A stretch of 64,000 bases of DNA from Bacteroidales bacterium (GCA_016936355.1 JAFGYB010000001.1:62001-126000), one strand, 5' to 3'; positions 46,100-56,116 are shown, counted from the stretch's first letter. The notes: generated by a model not told the origin, from the sequence alone. Numbers and translations are program-made.

Positions 46100-48643
46100 A
46101 TGGAAAGTATTCATGAAGGAGAAAAGATAGTAAGAGTTAACATCGAGAACCAGATGAAATCGGCCTACATCGATTATTCGATGTCGGTGATTGTTTCCCG
46201 TGCTTTGCCTGATGTTCGTGATGGAATGAAACCGGTTCACCGAAGGGTGTTGTTCGGTATGCACGAGTTGGGCGTATATTCCAATCGTCCCTACAAAAAA
46301 TCCGCCAGGATTGTAGGGGAGGTGCTGGGTAAATTTCACCCCCACGGCGACAGTTCAGTTTACGATACGATGGTACGTATGGCACAGGACTGGTCGCTGC
46401 GTTATCCCCTGGTAGACGGTCAGGGAAACTTTGGTTCAGTGGACGGTGATAGTCCGGCCGCTATGCGTTATACGGAAGCCCGATTGAAGAAGGTGGCTGA
46501 AGAAATGCTCGTCGACCTGGAAAAAGATACGGTAGATCATCAGAACAATTTTGATGATAGTTTAAGAGAACCCACGGTTCTGCCGGCTCTGATTCCCAAT
46601 TTGCTGGTAAACGGAGCTTCAGGGATTGCTGTTGGGATGGCTACCAATATGCCGCCTCACAATCTTTCAGAAGTGGTGGATGGTATTATTGCTTACATTA
46701 ACGACAATGATATTTCCATCAGTGAGCTGATGAATTATGTCAAAGCACCCGATTTTCCGACCGGTGGAATCATTTATGGTTATGAAGGCATCAAGGAGGC
46801 TTACGAAACCGGCAGAGGACGTATCGTTATGCGGGGCCAGATCAGCGAGGAAGATACAGAGAGTGGTAAAGTCCGACTGATTGTAACGGAGTTACCTTAT
46901 ATGGTGAACAAAGCCGAGATGATCCGAAAGACGGCCGACCTGGTCAACGAAAAGAAAATTGAAGGCATCAGCGACATTAATGATGAGTCGGACCGAAACG
47001 GGATGCGCATTGTTTATGAGTTGAAAAGAGATGCCATTCCCAGTATTGTCATCAATCAATTGTACAAGCATACTGCCCTACAGAGTTCGTTCAGTGTGAA
47101 CAACATTGCACTGGTGAACGGCCGTCCGGAAATGCTGAATCTGAAGGATCTGATCAAACATTATGTGAATCACCGCCACGAAGTGGTGATCCGCAGAACA
47201 AGGTATGATCTGCAGGAAGCTGAAAAGAAGGCGCACATTCTGGAAGGTTTGCTGATTGCTCTGGATCATATTGATGAGGTAATCGCCTTAATCAGAGCAT
47301 CCAAAACACCGGAAGAAGCCCGTGAAGGATTGATGAGCAAGTTTGAACTCTCTGAAATTCAGGCCAGAGCTATTCTCGACATGCGTCTGCAGAAGCTGAC
47401 GGGTCTGGAAAGAGACAAGATTAAAGATGACTATGCCGAACTTCAGAAGTTAATTACAGAGCTGAAGGCTATTCTGGAAGATGTGAACCTCAGAATGGAC
47501 ATCATCAAGAATGAATTGCTGGGTATCAAAGATAAATATGGTGATGAACGACGTTCTGTCATTGTTTATTCTGCCGAAGACATTCGTATGGAAGATGTTA
47601 TTCCGGACGAACCGGTGGTGATTACCATTTCTCATTTGGGATACATCAAAAGAACCTCACTTACCGAATACCGGGTGCAGGGCAGGGGAGGCAAAGGCTC
47701 CCGGGGCAGCACAACAAGGGATGAGGACTTCCTGGAACATTTGTTTATCGGGACCAATCACAACTACTTCCTGATGTTCACGGAACAAGGGAAGGTATTC
47801 TGGTTGCGCGTATTCGAAATTCCTGAAGGATCCAAAACCTCTAAAGGAAGGGCTATTCAAAATCTGATTCAAATCAGTCCGGATGATTCGGTGAAAGCCT
47901 TTATCAATGTGATTGACCTGAAAGATGAGGAATACATCAACAATAATTTCATTATCCTTGCGACCAAGAAAGGGGTAATCAAGAAAACTTCCCTGGAAGC
48001 ATATTCCCGCCCGAGACAAGGCGGTATCAATGCCATTACTGTGCGGGAAGGTGATGAATTGCTGGAAGCCAGGCTGACCAGCGGAAGCAGTGAAGTAATG
48101 CTGGCTCTGCGGTCGGGTAGGGCCATTCGTTTTCCGGAAGATACAGTTCGCCCCATGGGACGTACCGCATCAGGAGTGCGGGGTATAACACTGGCCGGTC
48201 CGAAAGACGAAGTTATTGGCATGATCTGTATCGATGATACAGAAACTCAGGACGTACTGGTGGTATCTGAAAAAGGATACGGAAAACGTTCCAACGTGGA
48301 TGAATACAGAATCACCAATCGCGGCGGAAAAGGTGTTAAAACACTGAATATCACTGATAAAACAGGTGATTTAATTGCCATTAAGAATGTAACGGATCAG
48401 GATGACCTGATGATTATTAATAAATCCGGTATTACCATCCGTATTTCTGTCAGCCAGCTCAGGACTATGGGCCGTGCTACTCAGGGCGTTCGCCTGATTA
48501 CACTCAACGAAGAAGATGAAATCGCTGCTGTCGCCAAGGTGGAAGTACCTGAAGAAGAGGAAGCATTCATAGAAAATAATGATGTGCAAACAGAGGGTGA
48601 ATCACCTGAAACCAACGAAAATACGGACCCTGTGGAACAGTAA
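46100..48643 (+). CDS. gyrA: DNA gyrase subunit A
   Basis: An 847-residue subunit of the type II topoisomerase that introduces negative supercoils with GyrB. Catalytic Tyr124 lies in [10 protein letters not shown]. The quinolone-determining segment reads [10 protein letters not shown], with Ser85 and Asp89 at the positions of E. coli Ser83 and Asp87, so no resistance change is seen there. The GyrA box QGRGGKG at 527-533 marks true gyrase rather than ParC. The beta-pinwheel C-terminal domain follows and ends in an acidic tail. gyrB is not in the window. The gene diverges from clpC and is followed 90 bp later by a TPR protein gene with its own promoter. Confidence 0.98.
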   Translation: MESIHEGEKIVRVNIENQMKSAYIDYSMSVIVSRALPDVRDGMKPVHRRVLFGMHELGVYSNRPYKKSARIVGEVLGKFHPHGDSSVYDTMVRMAQDWSLRYPLVDGQGNFGSVDGDSPAAMRYTEARLKKVAEEMLVDLEKDTVDHQNNFDDSLREPTVLPALIPNLLVNGASGIAVGMATNMPPHNLSEVVDGIIAYINDNDISISELMNYVKAPDFPTGGIIYGYEGIKEAYETGRGRIVMRGQISEEDTESGKVRLIVTELPYMVNKAEMIRKTADLVNEKKIEGISDINDESDRNGMRIVYELKRDAIPSIVINQLYKHTALQSSFSVNNIALVNGRPEMLNLKDLIKHYVNHRHEVVIRRTRYDLQEAEKKAHILEGLLIALDHIDEVIALIRASKTPEEAREGLMSKFELSEIQARAILDMRLQKLTGLERDKIKDDYAELQKLITELKAILEDVNLRMDIIKNELLGIKDKYGDERRSVIVYSAEDIRMEDVIPDEPVVITISHLGYIKRTSLTEYRVQGRGGKGSRGSTTRDEDFLEHLFIGTNHNYFLMFTEQGKVFWLRVFEIPEGSKTSKGRAIQNLIQISPDDSVKAFINVIDLKDEEYINNNFIILATKKGVIKKTSLEAYSRPRQGGINAITVREGDELLEARLTSGSSEVMLALRSGRAIRFPEDTVRPMGRTASGVRGITLAGPKDEVIGMICIDDTETQDVLVVSEKGYGKRSNVDEYRITNRGGKGVKTLNITDKTGDLIAIKNVTDQDDLMIINKSGITIRISVSQLRTMGRATQGVRLITLNEEDEIAAVAKVEVPEEEEAFIENNDVQTEGESPETNENTDPVEQ

Positions 48644-48704
48644 ATGAAGATATGTGGTGCTGTAAAACTTAACATTTTTTATATGGCATCACTTTTGTAT
48701 TTGG

Positions 48705-48712
48705 TATATTTG
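48705..48712 (+). promoter_or_regulatory. -7 promoter element for the TPR protein gene
   Basis: TATATTTG ends 21 nt before ATG 48734. It lies inside the longer open frame from 48644 and so rules that longer start out. Confidence 0.55.
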
Positions 48713-48733
48713 CAAAAATTTAAAACACTAAAA

Positions 48734-49876
48734 ATGAAAAAATTAATCTTACTTGTTGTAATGGGCTTGCTGGTAACAGCAAGTGGTTTTGCGCAAAAAA
48801 GTAACCGTACTAAGGCTTACCTTTATTTAGAAAAAGGACAGTTGGATAAAGCAAAGGAAGCCATTGACGAAGCTGTAAAAAATGAGAAAACGAAAGACGA
48901 TCCGAAAACCTGGTTGTTTTATGGCGAAATCTATTACGGCATATCAGACAGTCCGTTGCCAGCTTACAAGAAACTGGATACCCTGGCTGCTCAGAAAGCA
49001 CTTGACGCCTTACAAAAGGTAAAATCACTGGATCAAAAAGGGCATATGATTAAGGATGCCAATGATTACATCCAGAAATTATCTCCTGTTTTTTACAAGA
49101 ATGCCAATAAAGCATTCAAGGCTAAGAACTACATTGGAGCCATGAACAATTTCGGCTATGCTTATAAAGTTGGACAGATTATTGGCAAGACAGATACCAC
49201 AGCTGCTTTCAATGCCGGAATTAGTGGATTGTTGGGACATGATCCCAAAATGGCTGCCGGATATCTGAAAAAAAGCATTGACGATGGGTATGAAGATGCA
49301 AAGGCTTATATTTATTACAGCCGTTCACTGAAGGAAATGGGGGATACCACTGCAGCTGCAGCAGCAATTACTGAAGGAAGAAAAGTACATCCCGAAGATC
49401 TAGGTCTGTTGCTGGAGCAAGCTCAGATGTATCTTGAAAAAGGACAGTCAAAAGAGCTGATTACCAGTTTGAAAGAAGCTATTGCCAAAGAACCGAACAG
49501 TCCGAGCAATGCGAATTTGTATTTCCTCATCGGAAAAAGTTACGATGATTTGCACGATACAGCACAGGCTGAAGAAAATTATAAGAAATCGCTGGCGATT
49601 AATCCGAATTTCTTTTTGTCGTACTACAACATAGGTGCTATTTATATTAACAAAGCCGCCAAATTGCAGAAAAAGGCCAATAGCTTGCCCTTGAGCGCAC
49701 AAAAGGAATACGATTCAATCAACAAGGAAGCCAATGCCAATCTGAAAATTGCCATTCCGTGGTTGGAAAAAGCCATTAAAATCAAACCTGATGACAAACA
49801 GACGTATAATGCTCTGAAAGAAGCGTACACTCGTTTGAAAATGAACGATAAGCTGAAAGAGCTGATGAATAAATAA
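48734..49876 (+). CDS. Secreted tetratricopeptide repeat protein
   Basis: A 380-residue protein with a signal peptide at 1-21 (MKKLILLVVMGLLVTASGFAQ). Several TPR units follow, for example AYLYLEKGQLDKAKEAIDEA near 27, DAKAYIYYSRSLKEMGDT near 196, LLLEQAQMYLEKGQSKELI near 233, and NLYFLIGKSYDDLHDTAQAEENY near 263. The expected role is a periplasmic protein-protein scaffold. The start is moved to ATG 48734: the 30 residues encoded upstream overlap the promoter and precede a complete signal peptide. It ends at a clear terminator. It follows gyrA but is probably transcribed separately. Confidence 0.88.
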   Translation: MKKLILLVVMGLLVTASGFAQKSNRTKAYLYLEKGQLDKAKEAIDEAVKNEKTKDDPKTWLFYGEIYYGISDSPLPAYKKLDTLAAQKALDALQKVKSLDQKGHMIKDANDYIQKLSPVFYKNANKAFKAKNYIGAMNNFGYAYKVGQIIGKTDTTAAFNAGISGLLGHDPKMAAGYLKKSIDDGYEDAKAYIYYSRSLKEMGDTTAAAAAITEGRKVHPEDLGLLLEQAQMYLEKGQSKELITSLKEAIAKEPNSPSNANLYFLIGKSYDDLHDTAQAEENYKKSLAINPNFFLSYYNIGAIYINKAAKLQKKANSLPLSAQKEYDSINKEANANLKIAIPWLEKAIKIKPDDKQTYNALKEAYTRLKMNDKLKELMNK

Positions 49877-49882
49877 AATCGT

Positions 49883-49916
49883 AAAAAGGGAAGGTAGCTC
49901 ATTACTTTCCCTTTTT
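49883..49916 (+). terminator. Terminator after the TPR gene
   Basis: AAAAAGGGAA (49883-49892) pairs with TTCCCTTTTT (49907-49916) around a 14-nt loop, ending in a T-run. Confidence 0.85.
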
Positions 49917-49941
49917 ATTTAATATTTATAATTTAACATAA

Positions 49942-49957
49942 TATAAATTATAGGACA
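49942..49957 (+). repeat. 16-bp direct repeat, left copy
   Basis: TATAAATTATAGGACA is identical to 51024-51039. Its left part also forms a 9-bp inverted repeat with 49927-49935 (TATAATTTA and TAAATTATA). It marks the left edge of the AT-rich segment holding the PIN-like gene. Confidence 0.6.
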
Positions 49958-50095
49958 ATTATTAAAATGTTAAATAATTGATATACAGTATATTAAAATC
50001 TTGAAATGTGTTAGAAAGTAAACTTGTGCGGAAATATTTCCTCTTTTCTTGTACAGGTTTGTAAAAGAATTAATTATGTGTCTAAACAATGTTCT

Positions 50096-50103
50096 TAGCT
50101 TTG
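50096..50103 (+). promoter_or_regulatory. -7 promoter element for the PIN-like gene
   Basis: TAGCTTTG lies 50 nt before ATG 50154. No -33 element is clear. Confidence 0.4.
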
Positions 50104-50153
50104 TATTATGGCATTACCAATAATTAAATAAAAAGAAAACTAAATTGAAGTAA

Positions 50154-50945
50154 ATGACTAGAAATAAAGTAGTTTGTGATCTAAATGTTTGGTACGAATT
50201 TGCTAAAGGAACTATAAACCCAAATTTATTGAGTCATCAATATTTGGTTGCTACATTTGTGAATATAACAGAATTAGCGCAAGCCCCAAATATGATAAAG
50301 AATCCACGTTTATTTGGAAATGTTCTTTTTGCAATAAAGAGAAACTATTCATCTGTTATTAAGGCCAATCCTTGGGAATATTTGATTCAGGCCTTTTTTA
50401 ATGATTTTCAGCCTGATATCTCTGTTGCCAATAAAATATTGAGTGGGTTTGATGCATACATGGATACCTCCCCTAATTCAATACCTATTAATGTAATTGA
50501 AGAAACAAGAGTAGAAATTAACAAAGTTATATCTGAAAAAAAATCAATTTCAGAACCAATAAACAATGCATTAATACCAGTTAGACAAAATATTAAAGAG
50601 ACTGGTGGAAAAAAACAGCGTCATAAAAGGACTACAATCACTTCTTGGAAAAGATTCTTATCGGATACAGCTCTTATTTATTCAAAGGAATTTCTGGACA
50701 AAGAATATAAAATTGAACTAGACCATCCTTCTTGGCGCCATTTCGAATTATTGATTTTGACATTTGAAGAGTATTTTTTGAGATTAGAAATATCTAATAA
50801 CAGAAAATTTCACATGAATGATTGGCCAGATTTGATAAATCTGGTTTACGTTCAACCTTCTGATAAATATTGGACTTTTGAAAACAAGTGGAATACTCTT
50901 TTTCGGGAAACAGGAAGTTTGGCAAAATATGTATATGGAGCATAA
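50154..50945 (+). CDS. PIN-like domain protein, AT-rich accessory gene
   Basis: A 263-residue soluble protein without clear homology from memory. It has features of a PIN-like nuclease: a beta strand ending in an acid at the start (VVCDLNVW, Asp9), Glu40 in NITELAQ, and near the C-terminus NDWPDLINLVYV (Asp223, Asp226) followed by QPSDKYWTFENKW (Asp237), the order of acids usual in PIN domains. PIN nucleases cut RNA, often as toxins. The gene is visibly richer in A and T than its neighbours and lies between two 16-bp direct repeats. No antitoxin-like small gene is adjacent. A weak 7-bp hairpin (50954-50970) follows the stop. Recent acquisition is inferred. Confidence 0.6.
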   Translation: MTRNKVVCDLNVWYEFAKGTINPNLLSHQYLVATFVNITELAQAPNMIKNPRLFGNVLFAIKRNYSSVIKANPWEYLIQAFFNDFQPDISVANKILSGFDAYMDTSPNSIPINVIEETRVEINKVISEKKSISEPINNALIPVRQNIKETGGKKQRHKRTTITSWKRFLSDTALIYSKEFLDKEYKIELDHPSWRHFELLILTFEEYFLRLEISNNRKFHMNDWPDLINLVYVQPSDKYWTFENKWNTLFRETGSLAKYVYGA

Positions 50946-51023
50946 AAAAGGTTTAATAATGCGATTATTATACCCTATTTTCATGTATAATAATGGCCTG
51001 TAAGTATTTGATTTTAAGCAAAT

Positions 51024-51039
51024 TATAAATTATAGGACA
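51024..51039 (+). repeat. 16-bp direct repeat, right copy
   Basis: TATAAATTATAGGACA is identical to 49942-49957 and lies 79 bp after the PIN-like gene. The two copies enclose about 1.07 kb. Confidence 0.6.
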
Positions 51040-51110
51040 TTTGATACGAAACTATTCAATAGAAAGAAAACAAGATTTAATACAGAAATCAAAGTTCAAC
51101 CCAACATAGA

Positions 51111-51704
51111 TTAAAACCGCACAGAAACCCCGCCGTTTACAATACCCTTATAGCCGAATCCCAGTTCTCCAAAAAGTCCAATGGTTTTGCCCACACGAAA
51201 TCCTGCCAGTGTAAACTGAAAATTGATGTGGTTGTGTTTGTCGTTGGTATCCGGATTGTTGTCGGTGCGCATCAGACTGGCACTGGCCTGGGTAAAACCA
51301 ATGCCAAAACCACTGTACATCTGAAAGAAGCCGCCGCTCACATATTGGTAATTGGCTTCGGCGGCCACAGTATAATAAGTATTTTTCTGTGTTCCTATTT
51401 TACTGCCCTGAACATAAGCGTCAGCCGTGCTCTTTTCATAGGAAACAGTCAACCCGATCAGCCAGCGGTCATTAATCAGGTTGCGGTACCCCGCATTGAT
51501 AATGCCGGTATAGGTCGCATTTTTTGATTCGTATCCGGCAATGGATGTGATTATTTCGCCAAAGATATTGGCCAGGTCGTCGGTGGAAACAACGCCGTAA
51601 CTGGCGGAGAATTCACTGTTTCGGCTTCCCTGGGCCAGTACAGTCTGGACAGGAAAAACGAATATCAGCAGTAAAGCGAAGAATAAGATCTTTTTCATAT
51701 CCAT
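51111..51704 (-). CDS. Outer-membrane beta-barrel-like protein
   Basis: A 197-residue protein with a signal peptide at about 1-25 (MKKILFFALLLIFVFPVQTVLAQ after MD). The mature part has alternating strands with Gly and aromatic residues (YTGIINAGYRNLI, IGLTVSYEKS, YYTVAAEANYQYV, FQMYSGFGIGFTQAS) and ends in VRF, a terminal aromatic typical of outer-membrane barrels. Its strand count suggests a small barrel of about eight strands; no ligand is known. A TAAGTTTG -7 box lies at 51731-51724. It is downstream of argH on the same strand, 84 bp away, probably its own unit. Confidence 0.75.
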   Translation of the reverse strand: MDMKKILFFALLLIFVFPVQTVLAQGSRNSEFSASYGVVSTDDLANIFGEIITSIAGYESKNATYTGIINAGYRNLINDRWLIGLTVSYEKSTADAYVQGSKIGTQKNTYYTVAAEANYQYVSGGFFQMYSGFGIGFTQASASLMRTDNNPDTNDKHNHINFQFTLAGFRVGKTIGLFGELGFGYKGIVNGGVSVRF

Positions 51705-51723
51705 GAGTTTTTTGCGTGTATTA

Positions 51724-51731
51724 CAAACTTA
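51724..51731 (-). promoter_or_regulatory. -7 promoter element for the beta-barrel gene
   Basis: CAAACTTA reads TAAGTTTG on the minus strand, 19 nt before the start at 51704. Confidence 0.45.
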
Positions 51732-51788
51732 AGAAACAAATGGATACGAAAGTAACTTTCTGAATATTAGCCTAAAAGCCGGGTGAAA

Positions 51789-53075
51789 TCAGCATTTTTC
51801 GTACATTTTCCATTTCTCCCGGATTTCCTCCAGACACAGATTCCCGATACTGCCTTCGTGTGTGTATTGAATGTTCTTTTGCGGACTAAAACTTCCGTCC
51901 GTCAACTCCTTCCCTACCTTTTTATAGGCATCACGGAAGGGCATCCCGTTTAATACCAGCTGGTTGGCCGTTTCCACACTGAATAAAGGATCATACATTT
52001 TTTGCTCCAGTATATCAGGTGTAGGCTGAGCTTCTGGTAATATGTCACACAAGACCGTCAGATTTTCTTTTACTTCTTCTACAGAACGCATTAAACTTTC
52101 TTTTAATAGCTGGAAATCACGATGATAACCACTGGTTAGGTTGTTGGTCATCAGAATAATCTCAGCCGGAAGGCTTTGAATTTTGTTGCTCCGACCGCGA
52201 AGAAGTTCAAATACATCAGGATTTTGTTTGTGCGGCATGATGCTCGAACCGGTGGTGAATTCCCTGGGAAAACTCAGAAAACCAAAGTTGGGGCTCATAT
52301 ACAAAATAATATCCGAGGCCATCTTCGACAGCGTACCCGACACAGATGCTAGCGCAAAAGCAAGCGTTTTTTCCAGTTTTCCACGGCTCATTTGGGCAGC
52401 AACAGCGTTATATTTTAATATTTTAAACCCCATTAGTTCAGTTGTATAGCTTCGATCCACCGGGAAACTGGTTCCATAACCGGCTGCCGAGCCCAGTGGG
52501 TTCTGATCGGCTACCTGTGCAACTGTTTCCAACAGAATCAAGTCATCAATCATGCTTTCGGCATACGAAGAGAACCACATTCCGAACGACGACGGCATAG
52601 CCATTTGCAAATGGGTATAACCCGGCAGTAGCACTGTTTTGTGTTTTTCAGCGAGTTGCAGCAGAGTATCAAATAACCGGTACATGACCGTTTTGATTTG
52701 CTTGATTTCTTCTTTTACATACAAATGCAGCGCCACCAGCACCTGATCGTTGCGCGAGCGGGCTGTGTGGATTTTTTTCCCGGCATCACCCGTATTTTCC
52801 GTTAGCAGGTATTCAATTTTACTGTGCATGTCTTCAAATCCCTCTTCAATGACAAAAGAACCGGCTTCAATGGACTGTTGGATTTCGTCCAGCGTTGTAA
52901 TCAGTTTGTCCAGTTCTTCCTGAGAAAGAACATCGATCTTTTGCAGCATCTGTGCATGGGCCTTGCTGGCCTGTACATCGTATTTTGCTAGTTTCAGGTC
53001 CAGAATCCGGTCGTTCCCGACGGTGAATTTTTCCACCCATTGTGCGGCTGAATAGCCTTTGTCCCAGAGTTTCAT
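51789..53075 (-). CDS. argH: Argininosuccinate lyase
   Basis: Splits argininosuccinate into arginine and fumarate, the final step of arginine synthesis. A 428-residue member of the fumarase/aspartase superfamily. The signature GSSIMPHKQNPD is present, as are TARSRNDQV and the TH of LLPGYTHLQMA, whose His is part of the active site. Last gene of the arginine operon, 23 bp after the argE-like gene. The family is usually about 450-460 residues, so this is slightly short but complete at both ends. Confidence 0.96.
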   Translation of the reverse strand: MKLWDKGYSAAQWVEKFTVGNDRILDLKLAKYDVQASKAHAQMLQKIDVLSQEELDKLITTLDEIQQSIEAGSFVIEEGFEDMHSKIEYLLTENTGDAGKKIHTARSRNDQVLVALHLYVKEEIKQIKTVMYRLFDTLLQLAEKHKTVLLPGYTHLQMAMPSSFGMWFSSYAESMIDDLILLETVAQVADQNPLGSAAGYGTSFPVDRSYTTELMGFKILKYNAVAAQMSRGKLEKTLAFALASVSGTLSKMASDIILYMSPNFGFLSFPREFTTGSSIMPHKQNPDVFELLRGRSNKIQSLPAEIILMTNNLTSGYHRDFQLLKESLMRSVEEVKENLTVLCDILPEAQPTPDILEQKMYDPLFSVETANQLVLNGMPFRDAYKKVGKELTDGSFSPQKNIQYTHEGSIGNLCLEEIREKWKMYEKC

Positions 53076-53098
53076 TGTTTAAAATTTAGGATTACTAA

Positions 53099-54160
53099 TT
53101 ACAGGATTTCTTTTAAAATATTGATATACAAACTGATTCCTTCCTCCAGTTCATTCAGAAAAATGAATTCATCGGCCTGATGCGATCGCTTGGAATCACC
53201 GGGGCCCATTTTAAGTGAAGGACACGAAAGTACGGATTGATCAGAAAGAGTGGGAGATCCGTAGGTTTCCCTCCCCCACTTTTTCCCCGCTTTGACGATC
53301 GGATGTCCGGGATCAATAAATGAAGGATTCAAATGGAACGAACGGGCCACCATGTTGCTTTGAGTATGCTGCTGGATAAACTCAAAGAGTTCCTCATTCC
53401 GATAGTGTTCGTTTACCCGGATGTCCACCACAAAATGACATTCAGCAGGTACCACATTATGCGCTGACCCCGCATTGATTTGGGTTACCGTCATCTTTAC
53501 CTTCCCCAGTAAGGGCGACTCCTTGGGAAATGTATACTTTCTGAACCAGTTGATGTCGTCCAGCGCGTTGTAAATGGCGTTATCTGTATTCGTATGTGCT
53601 GCATGGCCGGCAATGCCTGGAGCATATCCGTCCAGCACCAGCAGCCCTTTTTCGGCAATAGCCATCTGCATTTGTGTGGGTTCTCCCACGAGGGCAAAAC
53701 TGAGTTCAGGCAATTCCTGCAACAGGCTGTTCAAACCGTTGGGACCCGAGCTTTCTTCCTCACCTGTTGCTGCCATAACCAGATTGTACCTCAGATGGGG
53801 TTTGTCATAAAAATAAACAAAGGTGCTGAGCAATGAAACCAGGGAGGCACCGGCATCGTTGCTGCCCAGGCCATACAATTTACCGTTTTCAATTTGTGCC
53901 TGGTAGGGATTGCGGCTGTACCCGGTATTGGGCAGAACCGTATCATGGTGCGAATTGAGCAGGATTGTCGGTTGGGCCGGATCAAAATATTTGTTCAAAG
54001 CCCATACGTTGTTGTGGGTTAAGAAAGAACTGATTCCCTGTTTCTCCAGCCAATTCCGTATCAGTTGTGCTGTGGGTTCCTCTTCTCCGGAAAGCGACGG
54101 AGTTTCTATCAACTTTTTCAGCAGATCCAGCGCAAAGTTGTAGCTGTTTTTATTTTGCAT
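53099..54160 (-). CDS. argE: Acylornithine/acylcitrulline deacylase, M20 family (ArgE-like)
   Basis: A 353-residue metallopeptidase of the M20 family. Zinc-binding motifs: NSHHDTVLPN near 68-77, GLGSNDAGASLVSL near 97-110 and TGEEESSGPNGL near 131-142. Its place in the operon shows a role in removing the acyl group from an arginine precursor. Whether the substrate is N-acetylornithine or an N-acylcitrulline (as in Bacteroidota that use N-acyl-ornithine carbamoyltransferase) cannot be told here, as the carbamoyltransferase is outside the window. It lies 6 bp after argB. Confidence 0.88.
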   Translation of the reverse strand: MQNKNSYNFALDLLKKLIETPSLSGEEEPTAQLIRNWLEKQGISSFLTHNNVWALNKYFDPAQPTILLNSHHDTVLPNTGYSRNPYQAQIENGKLYGLGSNDAGASLVSLLSTFVYFYDKPHLRYNLVMAATGEEESSGPNGLNSLLQELPELSFALVGEPTQMQMAIAEKGLLVLDGYAPGIAGHAAHTNTDNAIYNALDDINWFRKYTFPKESPLLGKVKMTVTQINAGSAHNVVPAECHFVVDIRVNEHYRNEELFEFIQQHTQSNMVARSFHLNPSFIDPGHPIVKAGKKWGRETYGSPTLSDQSVLSCPSLKMGPGDSKRSHQADEFIFLNELEEGISLYINILKEIL

Positions 54161-54166
54161 GATAAT

Positions 54167-54952
54167 TTATTTTGAATCTAAAATTAACCGGGTACACACA
54201 CTGGAATCGCTGGTCAAAACAGCTGGATTACCAATCTTAACAGAATGAACATTTCGTTTCAATGCTTCGAAACCATTGTGCAGTTTAGGCAACATACCGT
54301 TCAGAAACTGTCCCTTATTTTTTCCTTCTTCAAAACCTTTCCAATTCAGTTTTTCCAGAACTGATTCATCGTTATTGATGTTACTCAGAACTCCTTTTTT
54401 CTCAAAAATATAAATCAGTTCGGTTTGATAAATGGAACTTAATCCGGCCCCCAATTCTGATGCAATGGTATCGGCATTGGTATTCAATAAGTGACCGGAA
54501 CCATCGTGTGTGATAGCACTGAAAACGGGCGCAAGTCCCTGTTCCATTAACATTGAAATCCATTGGCTGTTTACCTTTTTTACATCCCCTACCCAACCGT
54601 AATCGGTTTCCTTCACCGGTCTTTTTTCGGAGACAATGGTATTGGCATCGGCCCCCGAGAGTCCCACCGCCTGACAGCCCCTATGTTGTAATTGGACTAC
54701 CAGATTTTTGTTGATCCAACCGGCATATACCATGGTCACAATCCGAAGATCTTCTTCCGATGTAATCCTTCTTCCTTGGTGCATTTGTGGTATTATTCCC
54801 AGCTTCCGGCTGAGTTCACTGGCCAGTTTACCTCCGCCATGCACCAGTATTTTGGGGCCATTCATAGCGGAAAAATTATCCAGGACGTGATCCAAATCTG
54901 ATTCAGAATCGAGAATAGTACCACCGATTTTTACAATTTTGAGCTTTTTCAT
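54167..54952 (-). CDS. argB: Acylglutamate kinase (ArgB)
   Basis: A 261-residue amino acid kinase. KIGGTILDSESDL at the start is the phosphate-binding Lys-Gly-Gly motif, LVHGGGKLASEL near 36 the GGGK motif, and VGLSGADANTI near 96 binds substrate. It phosphorylates N-acetylglutamate, or N-succinylglutamate as known in some Bacteroides. There is no N-terminal extension of the type linked to arginine feedback inhibition in longer ArgB proteins, so enzyme-level feedback may be absent (inference). That makes the leader-based control upstream more relevant. It lies 14 bp after argD. Confidence 0.93.
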   Translation of the reverse strand: MKKLKIVKIGGTILDSESDLDHVLDNFSAMNGPKILVHGGGKLASELSRKLGIIPQMHQGRRITSEEDLRIVTMVYAGWINKNLVVQLQHRGCQAVGLSGADANTIVSEKRPVKETDYGWVGDVKKVNSQWISMLMEQGLAPVFSAITHDGSGHLLNTNADTIASELGAGLSSIYQTELIYIFEKKGVLSNINNDESVLEKLNWKGFEEGKNKGQFLNGMLPKLHNGFEALKRNVHSVKIGNPAVLTSDSSVCTRLILDSK

Positions 54953-54966
54953 TTTGCAGCATATGT

Positions 54967-56103
54967 TTACTTTTCGGACAATACCCGCATCAGTGCTTCA
55001 TGGAAAATAGTAATCTGTTCTTCACTGATGTTGAGTGGCGGAAGAATACGCATCAGGTTGGGATTTGTTGATGATCCCGTCAGGATATGATGTTCCAACA
55101 ACAGTTTCTTACGTAATTCCTGAACCGGGAACCCCAATTCAATCCCCAACATCAGCCCTTTGCCCTTGATCTTTTTGATGGGAGCAATGTTCAGCAATGC
55201 ACTTTTCAGGTACGCGCTTACTTTGTTCACATTTTCTATGATGTCTTCCTGTTCCATCACATCCAATACTGCAAGACCTGCAGCACAGGCCAACGGATTG
55301 CCCCCAAAAGTGGTTCCCAGCATACCGTACTCGTTATTAATTTCAGGACTGATCAATACCCCTGCAACAGGGAAGCCGTTGCCCATCCCTTTGGCTACGG
55401 TAATCAAATCAGGACGAATGCCGGCATACTGATGGGCAAAAAACTTTCCCGAACGGCCATATCCGCTCTGTATTTCATCCAGAATCAATAAGACATCATG
55501 CTGCTTCGTTAGTTCCGAAAGGGTCTTTAAAAAGGATTCGGATGGCATATCCAGTCCTCCAACTCCCTGAATGCCCTCTACAATCACAGCGCAAACATCC
55601 TTCCCTGAAAGGGCATTCTGCATGGCCTTTTTATCGTTCAATTCCAAAAATTCTACTTCAAAGCCGTCTTTGTTCAAAGGAGCCGACAACTTGGGGGCAT
55701 CGGTTACCGAAACGGCTGCAGATGTTCGGCCGTGGAAGCTCTTTTTGAATGCGACCACTTTTTTCTTCCCGGTTTGAAATGAAGCCAGTTTCAATGCATT
55801 TTCGTTGGCTTCAGCGCCCGAATTACAGAGGAACAGATTATAATCCGGATAACCGGAAATCTTTCCCAATTGCATTGCAAATGCCTCTTGTATGGGAAGT
55901 TGCACTGAGTTGGAATAAAAAGCCAGCTTCTGTAGCTGCTCGGTCAGCTTCTGAACATAATGCGGATGAGTATGACCGATTGAAATAACACCGTGGCCCC
56001 CGTAAAGATCCAGATACTGCGTGCCGTCCGATCCGTAAACATAGACCCCACCTGCCTTCACAAGCTCTATGTCAAAACGGGAATAAACATCAAATAATTT
56101 CAT
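54967..56103 (-). CDS. argD: Acylornithine aminotransferase
   Basis: A 378-residue class III PLP aminotransferase. It makes N-acylornithine from the N-acylglutamate semialdehyde, with glutamate as amino donor. Visible motifs: NSGAEANENALKLA near 97, LILDEIQSGYGRSGKF near 211 with the PLP-ring Asp, and VAKGMGNGFPVA near 237 with the Schiff-base Lys. The length is a little under the usual 390-400, with both ends intact. It stands 13 bp after argC and 14 bp before argB. Confidence 0.95.
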   Translation of the reverse strand: MKLFDVYSRFDIELVKAGGVYVYGSDGTQYLDLYGGHGVISIGHTHPHYVQKLTEQLQKLAFYSNSVQLPIQEAFAMQLGKISGYPDYNLFLCNSGAEANENALKLASFQTGKKKVVAFKKSFHGRTSAAVSVTDAPKLSAPLNKDGFEVEFLELNDKKAMQNALSGKDVCAVIVEGIQGVGGLDMPSESFLKTLSELTKQHDVLLILDEIQSGYGRSGKFFAHQYAGIRPDLITVAKGMGNGFPVAGVLISPEINNEYGMLGTTFGGNPLACAAGLAVLDVMEQEDIIENVNKVSAYLKSALLNIAPIKKIKGKGLMLGIELGFPVQELRKKLLLEHHILTGSSTNPNLMRILPPLNISEEQITIFHEALMRVLSEK

Positions 56104-56116
56104 GGTGTGATTGTTT

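Noticed and set aside
48644-48733. N-terminal extension of 30 residues on the TPR protein
   Set aside because: It contains the TATATTTG promoter element and precedes a complete signal peptide, so ATG 48734 is the better start.
50154-50945. Classic VapBC toxin-antitoxin module
   Set aside because: The protein is nearly twice the VapC length and no small antitoxin gene is adjacent on either side within the repeats.
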